Assembly (NCBI GenBank): GCA_016713505.1 | Contig: JADJPA010000002.1 | Location: forward strand, 124,001 to 188,000 | Source of the DNA: Candidatus Competibacteraceae bacterium | GTDB taxonomy: Bacteria; Pseudomonadota; Gammaproteobacteria; Competibacterales; Competibacteraceae | Direction of reading: 5' to 3' | Length of the DNA: 64,000 nucleotides | Shown: positions 9,901-17,100 of the stretch, piece by piece | Layout of the letters: every line of letters starts with the position of its first letter | Numbering within the stretch: the stretch's first letter is position 1 | Notes under the pieces: generated by a model | Told to the model about the DNA's origin: nothing | Database searches by the model: none | The model's input: only the letters and a program-made list of their open reading frames with translations | Position numbers and translations under genes: made by a program

Positions 9901-10015
9901 GCTGCTATGCGCGGTCATGATCGGGGTCGGGTTGTACGCTGATCCGTGGATCAAGATGATCGGCGAATCGGTGGAGAAGGTGGCAGAGGTTTTTGAGATG
10001 GCGGAAGCTCATTGA
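6932..10015 (+). CDS. NuoL-NuoM fusion antiporter, DabB-type
   Basis: A 1027-residue membrane protein made of two complete antiporter modules. Residues 1 to about 440 are NuoL/DabB-like, with E151 in FIGWEIAGLCSYLLI and K233 in ATTKSAQVPLAPWL. A hydrophilic linker with a WLEDAANWG-type segment follows. From about residue 510 onward the protein is NuoM-like, with GVDGVGVLFLPLT, E672 in FALAEVIPSTLL and LFPFHSWLP. In this second half the expected lysine is R756 (AVRLALFPFHSWLP), a conservative change that may alter proton handling. It follows dabA after the vapB/vapC remnant and is on the same strand. The first half is the best candidate for the DabB that contacts DabA. Length and order argue for a true fusion: no stop or frameshift separates the halves. 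Confidence 0.85.
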   Translation: MLAWLLALIPALPLAAALWLGAAILFGQASGEARERRSSRIVLAALGGSFTAALALSVARLAGTLPDRLMLGRWLTSGDYGVDLVFNADPLSLTLAVLASLLCLLVARFAVNYMHRETGFHRLFMVLSLFAAAMALLVTGGNAVLAFIGWEIAGLCSYLLISFFQDRTTAASNATRVFVANRVGDGGFLLGIGLSFYWLGSVDWEAINVGAAKLSASQTGVLAGCFLLAATTKSAQVPLAPWLGRAMEGPTPSSALFYGAVMIHAGVYLVLRLQPLFEQSPPLMAVMALIGLASALYGFVAGLAQTDIKSALIFSTTGQVGLMFLACGLGFWRWALLHLCCHAVFRGYQFLSAPSILHQLRERTRPAPEWLARRRGLYAAAFQRFWLEDAANWGAVRPVGWLAQQANRFDAAVVDRATGLPAPTVRVLSSLAQWEERQLGAGRFLERAPDARDQGQGVVGRATEWIASIFHRFEEQMVFKAVGQGIVATSHRLGTRLSQVERLLRRSWWWVAAMVGVLAIIVAAGEILHRQGSDDFPLLSALLVVPLVGIIADYRDRQARSAFALGLTVAGVELGLALYLVARFDPHAPGMQFVERVEIFSWLPYHVGVDGVGVLFLPLTALLTLFVMLYAQPHRWEQPGAFVANILGVGLALMGMFSALNLLQFWLFALAEVIPSTLLIQRWGTSPARARAAAQYLRAMLGGLAGLLAGIVLLGWHHATVAGQWSFELPALLATPVPAGQQSFIFILLFGGLAVRLALFPFHSWLPIVAKHGTVAIGMVLLVGAKVGIYALLRFVLPLLPDAAQQWSGWIAALGLAGMVYGALLAVLQIDLRRLLAFGIVSQTGVLMAGLFSLKAAGLKGALLLSLNLGLAAAGLFVAAGLLNRRLNTTRFHRLGGLFDALPLLGLMFLVVVLGSIAMPGTPGFEAAHLALEGTLEAFGWGVATAAASGNVLAAGYLLWAYQRIFLARNPKVAARALHDLRNRELIMAALLCAVMIGVGLYADPWIKMIGESVEKVAEVFEMAEAH

Positions 10016-10088
10016 AATTAGAAAATTTTACAAAAATAAATTTATGAACAACATAGAAAAATTTAATAAATGCGCTGCTTAAATATTT

Positions 10089-10882
10089 GAGAGTCCTAAC
10101 TTAAGATAGATAAGAAGACGGCGGCGAGGGCGGCGTAGTTTTTGGAGTCGCGCACATGATGGTGAAGGCGCAGGGACAGATCGACCATCTTCTTCGATTT
10201 TGAAACGACCTTGGTGCGGCGTCGGAACCGCGCCAGATAATGCCGGAGGTTGCTGTTGTCTTGCTCGATGGGAAAGGTCAAATCCTTGCCAGTGAAGAGT
10301 TGGCCTTCGGGAATGTTGCGGTGGAACCCCTCCCAGTCGTCGGTCACGAACGTATGGCCTTCGATTCCGATTTTCCGAGGTGCTCTCGGCAGGTTGCATC
10401 ATCACGCCGACCCAAAACCCAGGGAAGAGCTCGCCGCTCGATAGGGTCATACGCTCGCCAAAGCCATAGTTTTTCTGTCTTTTTTAAGAAAGTGATGCAT
10501 CTCGTCGAGCATCACAACCTCAACGTTGGCGGGCATTTCCGGTGCTGGCAAAGCTTCTGCCTCTTTCCTTATCCACTTCAAAACGGCAACGTCGCTGACG
10601 CCCAAAAGACGGGCGATGCCGCAGAAACTCATGTTGCCCATCGCATAAAGAAGGGTCGCCAGCGCCTTCGCTGCCGCAGGCATCCCCCGCGCTTTCGTTG
10701 CCGTGAAATTGCATCCGCACGCCTTGCAGCGATAGCGCTGCAACCCGCGAACAACACCGTTTTTTACGTGATCCGTTCCCTGGCAACGTTTGCAGACAAC
10801 CTCGGTCATGGCATTCTCCCTTCTGGTGGTCATGCCCTTTTCGCATTCATAATCATGATATCTATCTTAAGTTAGGACTCTC
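10089..10882 (-). mobile_element. IS1-family insertion sequence, 794 bp, inactivated
   Basis: The element has perfect 24-bp terminal inverted repeats (10089-10112 and 10859-10882), flanked by an 8-bp direct repeat AAATATTT at 10081-10088 and 10883-10890. That repeat is its own reverse complement, so it also lengthens the apparent inverted repeat. Length, target duplication and the encoded transposase all fit the IS1 family. The insertion is in the small gene that resumes at 10891. The transposase inside is broken, so the copy is probably immobile unless a relative supplies enzyme. Confidence 0.9.
10096..10833 (-). pseudogene. IS1-family transposase, two frameshifts
   Basis: The N-terminal part (10833 to about 10486) carries a zinc ribbon, CKRCQG...YRCKACGCNF, and a helix-turn-helix with FCGIARLLGVSDVAVLKW, as in InsA-type proteins. 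The reading frame then changes at an A-run (10480-10485 on the plus strand is six T). It continues as KLWLWRAYDPIERRALPWVLGR in the next frame. It changes again at a second run (10371-10374) into GIEGHTFVTDDWEGFHR and NSNLRHYLARFRRRTKVV. The relatives I recall of this subgroup read through as one protein of about 230 residues. Both shifts sit in homopolymers, so sequencing error is a real alternative to genuine decay. Confidence 0.85.
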
Positions 10883-11251
10883 AAATATTTAGCCGATTGT
10901 ATGAAAAGTTTCCAATCGGAACCGATATTAAAATAGATGAATTTCCCCAGTTCAAAAACTTAGAAGACGAAGGAATATTTAATGAAACAGTAAAATTTCT
11001 GATTAATGAAGGATTTATAAGATGCGACTTTGATTCCTACGACTCTTACCTCAATGTTGTTTTAACCTCAAAAGGGTTTATTACACTTAATTCAATTCCA
11101 GAAGCCATTTCGAATAAAAAAGAGGCTCTTGGTGACAAGCTTAAAGAAGTTTTGAAGACTGGAAAAGAAGAAGGTATTAAATCAATGATTAGAGAAATCA
11201 TAAAGTTATTTTTATTTCCAAGTATATAATCCATTGTTTAAAGCATGAGAG

Positions 11252-11695
11252 ATGAAAATGGAAATTCAAATAGCTTCGAAAGAGAGTGAAATAGTTGCTT
11301 GTTTTCTCATCGTACGCGAGTTGCGTCCACATCTTACGCAATCTGAATTTCTAGCTCAGGTTCGGCGCCAGATGCAAAATCATGGTTATGTGCTCGTTGC
11401 TCTGGCCGCGCGCGAGGAGATCGTCGCTGCGGCGGGCTATCGGATCGCGGAATTTCTAGCCTGGGGACGGGTTTTCTATGTGGATGACCTGATTTGCCGA
11501 AGCGCTTTTCGCAAGCACGGCTACGGCGGGCAATTGCTCGATTGGTTGCTGGATCGAGCCAAGGAAGCCGGCTGCACCCAATTTCATCTGGATTCCGGCG
11601 CGCATCGCCACGACGCCCACCGGCTTTATCTCAGCCGGAAATTGCAGATCAGCTCCCATCATTTTTCCAAGGAACTCAGCGACCGTGCCGTCTGA
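11252..11695 (+). CDS. GNAT-family N-acetyltransferase
   Basis: A 147-residue single-domain GNAT protein. The acetyl-CoA-binding segment is RSAFRKHGYGGQLLDWLLDRA near residues 90-110 (a variant of the Q/R-x-x-G-x-G/A loop). It is preceded by the strand FYVDDLICR and followed by the C-terminal strand pattern FHLDSGAHRHDAHRLYL. The acceptor cannot be predicted. Its 3' end overlaps the GTG start of the following NuoM-like gene by 11 bp, so the two are probably translated together. Its presence inside a carbon-transport operon hints at modification of a neighbouring protein, which is speculation. Confidence 0.8.
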   Translation: MKMEIQIASKESEIVACFLIVRELRPHLTQSEFLAQVRRQMQNHGYVLVALAAREEIVAAAGYRIAEFLAWGRVFYVDDLICRSAFRKHGYGGQLLDWLLDRAKEAGCTQFHLDSGAHRHDAHRLYLSRKLQISSHHFSKELSDRAV

Positions 11696-13214
11696 TCTCG
11701 AACCGCTGTTTGCCGCCGAGCAAATCGGTTTTCCGATGTTGAGCGTTTTGATCGGGCTGCCGCTGGCGTGGGCGATTCTGTTGGCGTTCGTCCGCGATCA
11801 TCGCGCCGTCCGCGTCGCGGCGCTGGCGGGAGCGGGATTGGAATTGCTGTTATCGCTCATGATGCTGGCCGCGCTACGCCCGGAAGTCGCCGGGATGCAG
11901 TTGGTGGAGCGATCCCTCTGGATTCCGAGCCTGAACGTGCATTATCTGGTCGGGATCGACGGGCTTGCGGTGCTGTTCCCGCCCGTGACCGCACTATTGT
12001 TCTGCGCGGTGATTCTCGCGTCCTGGACGAGCGTCCAATCCATGCCCCGCTTGTATTTCGCCCTGCTGCTGATGCTGGAAGGGGTGACGGTGGGCGTGTT
12101 CTGCGCGCTGGATTTAGTGTTGTTCTTTCTGTTCTGGGAACTGACGCTGGTTCCGATCTATTTTCTGATCAGTTTGTGGGGCATCGGGCCAGAGCGGCGT
12201 TTCGCCGCCGTCAAATACACCCTGTTCATGCTGGCGGGTGGGATTCCGCTGTTGTTCGCCATTTTGCTGCTCGGCCTTTATCATACCGGCGGCAGCGGCG
12301 CGCCGGGGCTGGGCGCGTTGATGTTCGATTATCCGACTCTGCTGGAACGTCCCTTGCCCGCTGCATTGCAGACCGGCGTTTTTCTGCTGCTATTCGTCGG
12401 CTTTGCGGTCAAAACGCCGCTGTTTCCGTTCCATACCTGGTTGCCGACCGTGCTGCGGGAGGGGCCGGTCGGCTTGAGCGCGCTTTTGGTCGGCCTCAAG
12501 CTGGGCGCGTTCGGCATCTTGCGCTTTGCCGTGCCGCTCGCTCCGACGGCGGCGCGCGACTTTGTCTGGCTGATGGCTGGGCTGGGCTTGTTCGGGATGG
12601 TGTACGGGGCGCTGGTGGCGCTGCGCCAGTCCAACCTGCGGCTGATGCTGGCTTTTTCCAGCATCAGTCATGTCGGTCTGGTGGTGGCGGGCATCGCCGC
12701 CTTGAACGTGCAGGGGGTACAGGGCGCGGTGTTCCAACTGGCGAACTTCGGCGTGATCGCGGGTGGTTTGTTGTTACTGACTGGATTTCTGCACCATCGC
12801 CTCGGTTCGACCGACCTGGCGAGCTTGGGTGGACTGGCCCAGCCCTTGCCGTATTTGGCCGGCTTTTTTCTCCTGCTCGGTACGGCGTCCATCGGGCTGC
12901 CCGGCACCAACGGTTTCGTCGCGGAACTGCTGATTTTATTGGGTCTGATGCAAGCATCGCCCGTTTTGGCGGCCGTCGCCGTGCTCGGCATGATTCTGGG
13001 CGCGGCCTATTTTCTAGGTTTTTTTCAGCGAGCCTTTTTGGGGCCGGTCACTCAGGATTCGGTGGCGGCCTTGTCGGACCTGCGGCCGCGCGAGCTGCTG
13101 GTCGCCGGTGTGCTAGGCCTGCTGGTGCTGATCGGCGGCCTGTTCCCCAACTGGATTCAGGGCCTCACCACGAGCGCGGCGAGCGCTTGGGCCGAACGGG
13201 TGGCCGCCGAGTAA
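11685..13214 (+). CDS. NuoM-like antiporter subunit, last gene of the DAB-type locus
   Basis: A membrane protein of up to 509 residues with about 14 hydrophobic segments, NuoM-like. It keeps E152 in FWELTLVPIYFLI and K243 in FAVKTPLFPFHTWLP, and has GIDGLAVLFPPVT and LVGLKLGAFGILRF. The GTG at 11685 gives the longest frame and overlaps the GNAT gene. An ATG at 11736 (MLSVLIGLPLAW) starts right at the first membrane helix and is also plausible. With the other two antiporter proteins this makes four antiporter modules in the locus for one DabA. Its gene ends 26 bp before a convergent gene. Confidence 0.85.
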   Translation: MPSDLEPLFAAEQIGFPMLSVLIGLPLAWAILLAFVRDHRAVRVAALAGAGLELLLSLMMLAALRPEVAGMQLVERSLWIPSLNVHYLVGIDGLAVLFPPVTALLFCAVILASWTSVQSMPRLYFALLLMLEGVTVGVFCALDLVLFFLFWELTLVPIYFLISLWGIGPERRFAAVKYTLFMLAGGIPLLFAILLLGLYHTGGSGAPGLGALMFDYPTLLERPLPAALQTGVFLLLFVGFAVKTPLFPFHTWLPTVLREGPVGLSALLVGLKLGAFGILRFAVPLAPTAARDFVWLMAGLGLFGMVYGALVALRQSNLRLMLAFSSISHVGLVVAGIAALNVQGVQGAVFQLANFGVIAGGLLLLTGFLHHRLGSTDLASLGGLAQPLPYLAGFFLLLGTASIGLPGTNGFVAELLILLGLMQASPVLAAVAVLGMILGAAYFLGFFQRAFLGPVTQDSVAALSDLRPRELLVAGVLGLLVLIGGLFPNWIQGLTTSAASAWAERVAAE

Positions 13215-13240
13215 AGAGCCACCTCGCTCGCTTTGCAGCT

Positions 13241-15067
13241 TCAGGCATCGGTAAGAAAATTGCGCTGCGCCAACACGATATCCAGCGCAAACAGCAGCGT
13301 CTTCCTGGCCGATCGGTCGCCAAACCCCTTGACTTGAGCGCGCCGCAAAACCGCTTGGTCGATTATCGGGCTACAGCGCGCTGTACTGGAATCCAGCGTG
13401 TCGAACACGAATTCAGCGACCGGTCGCTTTTGCAGCAGATCCTGATACTCAAAGCCGGACAAACCAGCAATCCCGGTTTTCGCGATGGTGCGCGCCGCCA
13501 AACCCTTGGGCAACCGCGTGCAAGCGAGCACATCAAGAAGGGCGAAAATTCCAAGTGTGAACCCGCCTGGAGATATTCCCCCCGCGACTCGCCAGCCCCA
13601 GTTGATCGGACTACGGGCAACCGTGCCTCCGACCTGGGCCACGATCTGACGTTGAAAGGACGTCTGGAGCGGATCGCCCAGAAACCGATGCTTGAGATCG
13701 CGCAGCCGTACGGCCGCCGCTGAGGTGCTGGTATCCCGCAGTACCGGCTCGCGAAGTTTTTGCAGGATGACCGTTCGGTCGGCGTAGGGTGTCTGCTGCA
13801 TCGTATAGCTGCTGCCGACGCCGAAGTTGGCTATCGATGCGAACAAGTTTTCCTGCTGGATAAGATGCAGCGAGGTAAAGTCAGCTCCGTCGGTAATTTC
13901 TTTAAACCAATGGCGGTTCGACAAGCGTTTTGCCACTTTTATAAAATCACCATCAAATACATCCAGCGGCACGTTGCGCAGGCCGATGCCTTCGGTTCCC
14001 GACCGGCCGATTTGATTGCCAAGCATCCCTGAAAGGCGGGCATCGTACGCATTTTGCAAGGCGCGATAGAAGAACACCTCAGACGCTTGGGTGAAACTCG
14101 CCAACCCTCCCGAACGGCGCGACGCCTCCATGGCACAATCCGCAAATTGACGGATGAAGCGATCGTCGAGAGAGACAACGGTATGCTTTAAATCATAGGC
14201 ATCACACAATTCCTTGGCCCGCCGGGCATCGAGCGAATCTGCGACACCGCTGATCGTAAAGGCGGGCAAGAGACGGCTATCACGACAGAGCAGCGCAAAA
14301 ATAGCCCGTGTGTCCAGACCTGCGGTGAGCGAAAGAAAACTTCGCGATAAATCCATTCGATGCAAGGCTGCCGTCAGCGCCGCTTCTTGGGCGGCGCTGT
14401 AATCCCGCCAACTGGCGAATGGTTTGTCTCTGGGCGGGCGCCAGCGCTCGACCGTCCGCATACCGCCCGCCAAATCGATGGTGAAACCGACTCCGGCCGG
14501 CGCTACAGACAAATTTCGAAATAGCGTCCTATGCTTGATCGGTTTTCCGATCAGGGCAAATTCGACGGTTCCTTGAGGGTCGAAGGTCAGGCGAACACCG
14601 GGCGCCGCCGCAATACGATCTATGCTGGAAGCGATAACCGTGCAGGCGCTGTCCTGATAAATGAAGATCGGCGGAAATCCGGTAAGGCTGGTGCGCAGAA
14701 AAATTTGCTTGTTGGGAATATCGATTTTCAGCAACGCCCCATGACCTAGAAACTCATTGCCCGCTTGCCCCGAATCCTGGCCATCGCCGAGCAAATAAAT
14801 TTTCTCTGATACTTGCGGCGCCGCTCGCTCGTTCCACCTGCCTGGAGCAAGCTCAACCCAAGCGGTTAAAGCCCGATTGGCCGCTGTTTCGATGGTTATT
14901 TCAACCGTAGCGAGCTGAGATCCTTTTTTATCAAGCGACGGCCCTAAAGCGACACAAAAGCCACGAACGGGTATGTTAGGAGAGGGACCGACCAATTCTG
15001 TGACAACAGAGTCCCTGTGATTCCTGCCATTGATGGATAAATAATTGTATTTTTTAGTTTTAAGCAT
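13241..15067 (-). CDS. Asparagine-synthase-related protein, no recognisable glutaminase site
   Basis: A 608-residue protein whose middle resembles the ATP-pyrophosphatase half of asparagine synthetase B. The PP-loop is SLTAGLDTR (residues 246-254), a variant of the usual SGGLDS. The N-terminal ~230 residues resemble the amidotransferase fold in layout (FLRTSLTGFPPIFIY, VIASSIDRIAAAP), but the protein does not begin with the Met-Cys needed for glutaminase activity. Such proteins can amidate or cyclise peptides or modify surface polysaccharides rather than make asparagine. It is a single gene, convergent with the carbon-transport locus, with no precursor peptide or tailoring gene next to it. 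Function left open. Confidence 0.65.
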   Translation of the reverse strand: MLKTKKYNYLSINGRNHRDSVVTELVGPSPNIPVRGFCVALGPSLDKKGSQLATVEITIETAANRALTAWVELAPGRWNERAAPQVSEKIYLLGDGQDSGQAGNEFLGHGALLKIDIPNKQIFLRTSLTGFPPIFIYQDSACTVIASSIDRIAAAPGVRLTFDPQGTVEFALIGKPIKHRTLFRNLSVAPAGVGFTIDLAGGMRTVERWRPPRDKPFASWRDYSAAQEAALTAALHRMDLSRSFLSLTAGLDTRAIFALLCRDSRLLPAFTISGVADSLDARRAKELCDAYDLKHTVVSLDDRFIRQFADCAMEASRRSGGLASFTQASEVFFYRALQNAYDARLSGMLGNQIGRSGTEGIGLRNVPLDVFDGDFIKVAKRLSNRHWFKEITDGADFTSLHLIQQENLFASIANFGVGSSYTMQQTPYADRTVILQKLREPVLRDTSTSAAAVRLRDLKHRFLGDPLQTSFQRQIVAQVGGTVARSPINWGWRVAGGISPGGFTLGIFALLDVLACTRLPKGLAARTIAKTGIAGLSGFEYQDLLQKRPVAEFVFDTLDSSTARCSPIIDQAVLRRAQVKGFGDRSARKTLLFALDIVLAQRNFLTDA

Positions 15068-15294
15068 TTTTTAACCCATCCCGTCCATCAAGCGTGGCTT
15101 GATTCAGATCACTGGCCAAAACAATAAAGGTTTTTTTGATAGATTTAATTGAAAAATATGGTCGTTATTGAACTTGCAACTCAGATAAACCAAATAACCT
15201 GTTTTAAAGATACTCTACTAACGAAATATTTAATAAACTTTTTGCGCTCCAAAATAATCAGAGACGATAAAACTTCATTAGTCGTACCTATAAC

Positions 15295-15600
15295 CTATTC
15301 GGAAATTCCAGATTTTTCCGCAAACGCCTCAGTGCGTAGAATACCCTGAGTGTATAAGTCGACGAGCTTTTCAAAATAGTTGAAGCTGATGGGTAGATAA
15401 GGGCCCGCGCGACCGGAAATGCCGTTCCAGCCGCGCCAGCAAACCCGTGAACCGCTCGATAGGCGCCAACCTTCCGTCTTCTACCCCGCTTCGCGGCTGA
15501 CCGCCGGACTGGCGGAACATCCACAGCCTATCACGAGCGAGCATTTCAATCTCACGCCAATTAAAGCATTGCCCGTGCAGACCTTGGGAAGCAATGAATG
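15295..15600 (-). pseudogene. Unidentified degraded coding remnant
   Basis: On the minus strand one frame reads FNWREIEMLARDRLWMFRQS and later ERFTGLLARLERHF, RGPLSTHQLQLF, then a stop. The next frame continues smoothly as YFEKLVDLYTQGILRTEAF with AEKSGISE before a TAG at 15295-15297. The amphipathic, charge-patterned sequence in two successive frames looks like one protein tail broken by a single indel near the LF/YF junction. I do not recognise the family. The upstream end is also interrupted by a stop. It could instead be chance, but the continuity of style across the shift argues against that. Confidence 0.45.
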
Positions 15601-15621
15601 CGCTTCACGCTCGACCAAGAC

Positions 15622-15825
15622 TCACAGCACTGCGTCAAGATTCCGTCGGCCTTTAGGATAATTTCCATACCAAAGGACTTCGCCGTCATCGCTCAGAACC
15701 ACGGCCACCACATCCTGTTCCCGCCGCTTTATAGTCCAGACCTCAATCCCCTCACATGAGGTCGCCAGCCTCAAAAAACGCCGCCAATCGATCCCCCTCA
15801 ATATCCCGTTTGAGGAAATCCGCAA
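15622..15825 (-). CDS. Hypothetical short ORF or gene fragment
   Basis: This frame of 67 codons starts only at TTG and ends with EVLWYGNYPKGRRNLDAVL. Its second half (EVWTIKRREQDVVAVVLSDD) looks protein-like. The first half is better explained by another frame, which reads FADFLKRDIEGDRLAAFFEA before a stop. This suggests the 3' part of a broken gene rather than an intact small one. It lies just upstream of the remnant at 15295-15600 on the same strand, so both may derive from one lost locus. Confidence 0.3.
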   Translation of the reverse strand: MRISSNGILRGIDWRRFLRLATSCEGIEVWTIKRREQDVVAVVLSDDGEVLWYGNYPKGRRNLDAVL

Positions 15826-16119
15826 AATTTATGGAAATTAGCCAGAATGGCTATAAATGCAACAAACTAACAAAAAATGGTATAAATATTGTAGATAAAA
15901 TTTAACCTAAGATTCTTAGTCATAGCCCCATTACTCATCAAATATGAACATAATTTATACAAAAGTTACGAAAAATGTGGCATGACTTCAACAGATTCGT
16001 GGTTTGTCGAGTGAGCAAACGTGACGAAGCCCTGCTGATGTCGGGCTCGGGCGCGGAAAAGCACGAACCACCCATTTGGCCTAAAAACAACTTATTGAAC
16101 TGCATAGGTTTTAAGATTA

Positions 16120-17100
16120 ATGAATACTCATCGATTCTTGCTCGCGCTGGCTGGCTTGGCAATTCTAACGGTCGGCGGCTTTACCGACGTCCAGAGTGCT
16201 GAGCTAAAAGAACCCATTCACCCGCTAAGCGTTAAAAATGATTTGAACCCGAATAAAGTGAGCCTCGGAAATTTGCTATTCAACGATAAAAGATTATCTG
16301 GGGATAATAGTATTTCTTGTGCTTCCTGCCACGATGTCAGTAAGGGAGGCGCGGATCAAGCCGCCTTATCCAAAGGCGTGGGCGGGGCGTTAGGAAGCAT
16401 CAACGCCCCTACCGTATTAAATAGCAGTCTAAACTTCCGCCAGTTCTGGGACGGGCGCGCCGCCACTTTGGAAGAGCAAATCGATGGCCCCGTCCACATG
16501 AAAAATGAGATGAACAGCGACTGGCCGCAAGTCATCGCTAAATTAAATAAAGATCAAAATTATATCAATCTATTTGGCAAGCTTTACAACGATGGTATCC
16601 AAGGCAACAACATCAAAGATGCCATTTCCGAATACGAGCGCTCGCTCATTACGCCATCGCGTTTCGATAAGTATTTATTGGGCGATAAAACTGCTTTAAA
16701 TGAGAGCGAACTCAAAGGCTATGACCTTTTTAAGAAATACGGGTGCGTGGCTTGCCATCAAGGCATTAATATCGGCGGTAACATGTATCAATTGTTTGGC
16801 GTAATGGGCGATTACTTCAAAGAGAGAGGCAACATCACTAATGCGGATTTGGGCTACTTTAATGTCAGCCATGACGAAAGAGACCGCCATAAATTTAAAG
16901 TGCCCAGTTTGCGCAACATCGCGTTGACAGCGCCCTACTTTCACGATGGCTCAGCCAAAACTTTGCATGATGCCGTAAGAGTCATGGCCAAATATCAGCT
17001 AGGACGCACTATTCCTGAAGCTGATGAAGAACTTATCATTCAGTTTTTGAATGCGCTTTCCGGAGACATGCCGAATCAAGAACAGGGAGTAAAAAAATGA
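16120..17100 (+). CDS. Di-haem cytochrome c peroxidase (CcpA/MauG family)
   Basis: A 326-residue protein with an N-terminal signal peptide (hydrophobic LLALAGLAILTVGGF, cleavage expected after VQSA near residue 28), so it acts in the periplasm. Two CxxCH haem motifs are present, C67-A-S-C-H71 and C209-V-A-C-H213, with the family landmarks LGNLLFNDKRLSGDNSISC, NAPTVLN, FWDGRAATLEEQ and PSLRNIALTAPYFHDGS. These enzymes reduce hydrogen peroxide with electrons from small c-type cytochromes. Its stop overlaps the start of the histidine kinase by 4 bp (ATGA), so the three genes to 19967 form an operon. The link suggests the peroxidase feeds or responds to a redox signal. Confidence 0.9.
   Translation: MNTHRFLLALAGLAILTVGGFTDVQSAELKEPIHPLSVKNDLNPNKVSLGNLLFNDKRLSGDNSISCASCHDVSKGGADQAALSKGVGGALGSINAPTVLNSSLNFRQFWDGRAATLEEQIDGPVHMKNEMNSDWPQVIAKLNKDQNYINLFGKLYNDGIQGNNIKDAISEYERSLITPSRFDKYLLGDKTALNESELKGYDLFKKYGCVACHQGINIGGNMYQLFGVMGDYFKERGNITNADLGYFNVSHDERDRHKFKVPSLRNIALTAPYFHDGSAKTLHDAVRVMAKYQLGRTIPEADEELIIQFLNALSGDMPNQEQGVKK

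Larger units (their letters stand above)
10044..11229 (+). pseudogene. Small AT-rich gene split by an IS1-family insertion
   Basis: The 5' piece starts at ATG 10044 (MNNIEKFNKCAA) and meets the insertion at 10081. The 3' piece resumes after 10890 in the same frame, reading IFSRLYEKFPIGTDIKID and onward to the TAA at 11229. Joining the two across one copy of the 8-bp target repeat restores a protein of about 130 residues in one frame, apart from one TAA where the repeat begins. The body has a winged-helix-like look (FNETVKFLINEGFIRC, VVLTSKGFITLNSIP). The family is small and uncharacterised; no function is assigned. The AT content is far above that of its neighbours, pointing to a foreign origin. 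A TTG at 10897 could in principle still start a 110-residue product. Confidence 0.7.
15068..16119. other. Gene-poor AT-rich interval with decayed reading frames
   Basis: About 1 kb without an intact convincing gene. The outer thirds (15068-15290 and 15830-16119) are AT-rich with no clear coding signal; a promoter for the downstream peroxidase operon probably lies near its 3' end. The middle holds minus-strand coding debris, listed separately. No inverted repeats of an insertion sequence were found at the borders. Confidence 0.6.

Noticed and set aside
1669..13214. Respiratory complex I operon
   Set aside because: Only NuoL/NuoM-type antiporter proteins are present, with no NuoA-K or peripheral-arm subunits. 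The partner gene is dabA.
11768..13723. Plus-strand open frame of 651 codons overlapping the last NuoM-like gene
   Set aside because: It is Arg/Gly-rich in an alternative frame of a clear antiporter gene and crosses into the convergent gene.
15149..15349. Possible 66-residue peptide gene upstream of the asparagine-synthase-like gene, considered as a lasso-like precursor
   Set aside because: It is divergent, lacks a leader/core pattern, has no ribosome-binding site and ends in a region of decayed frames on the other strand.
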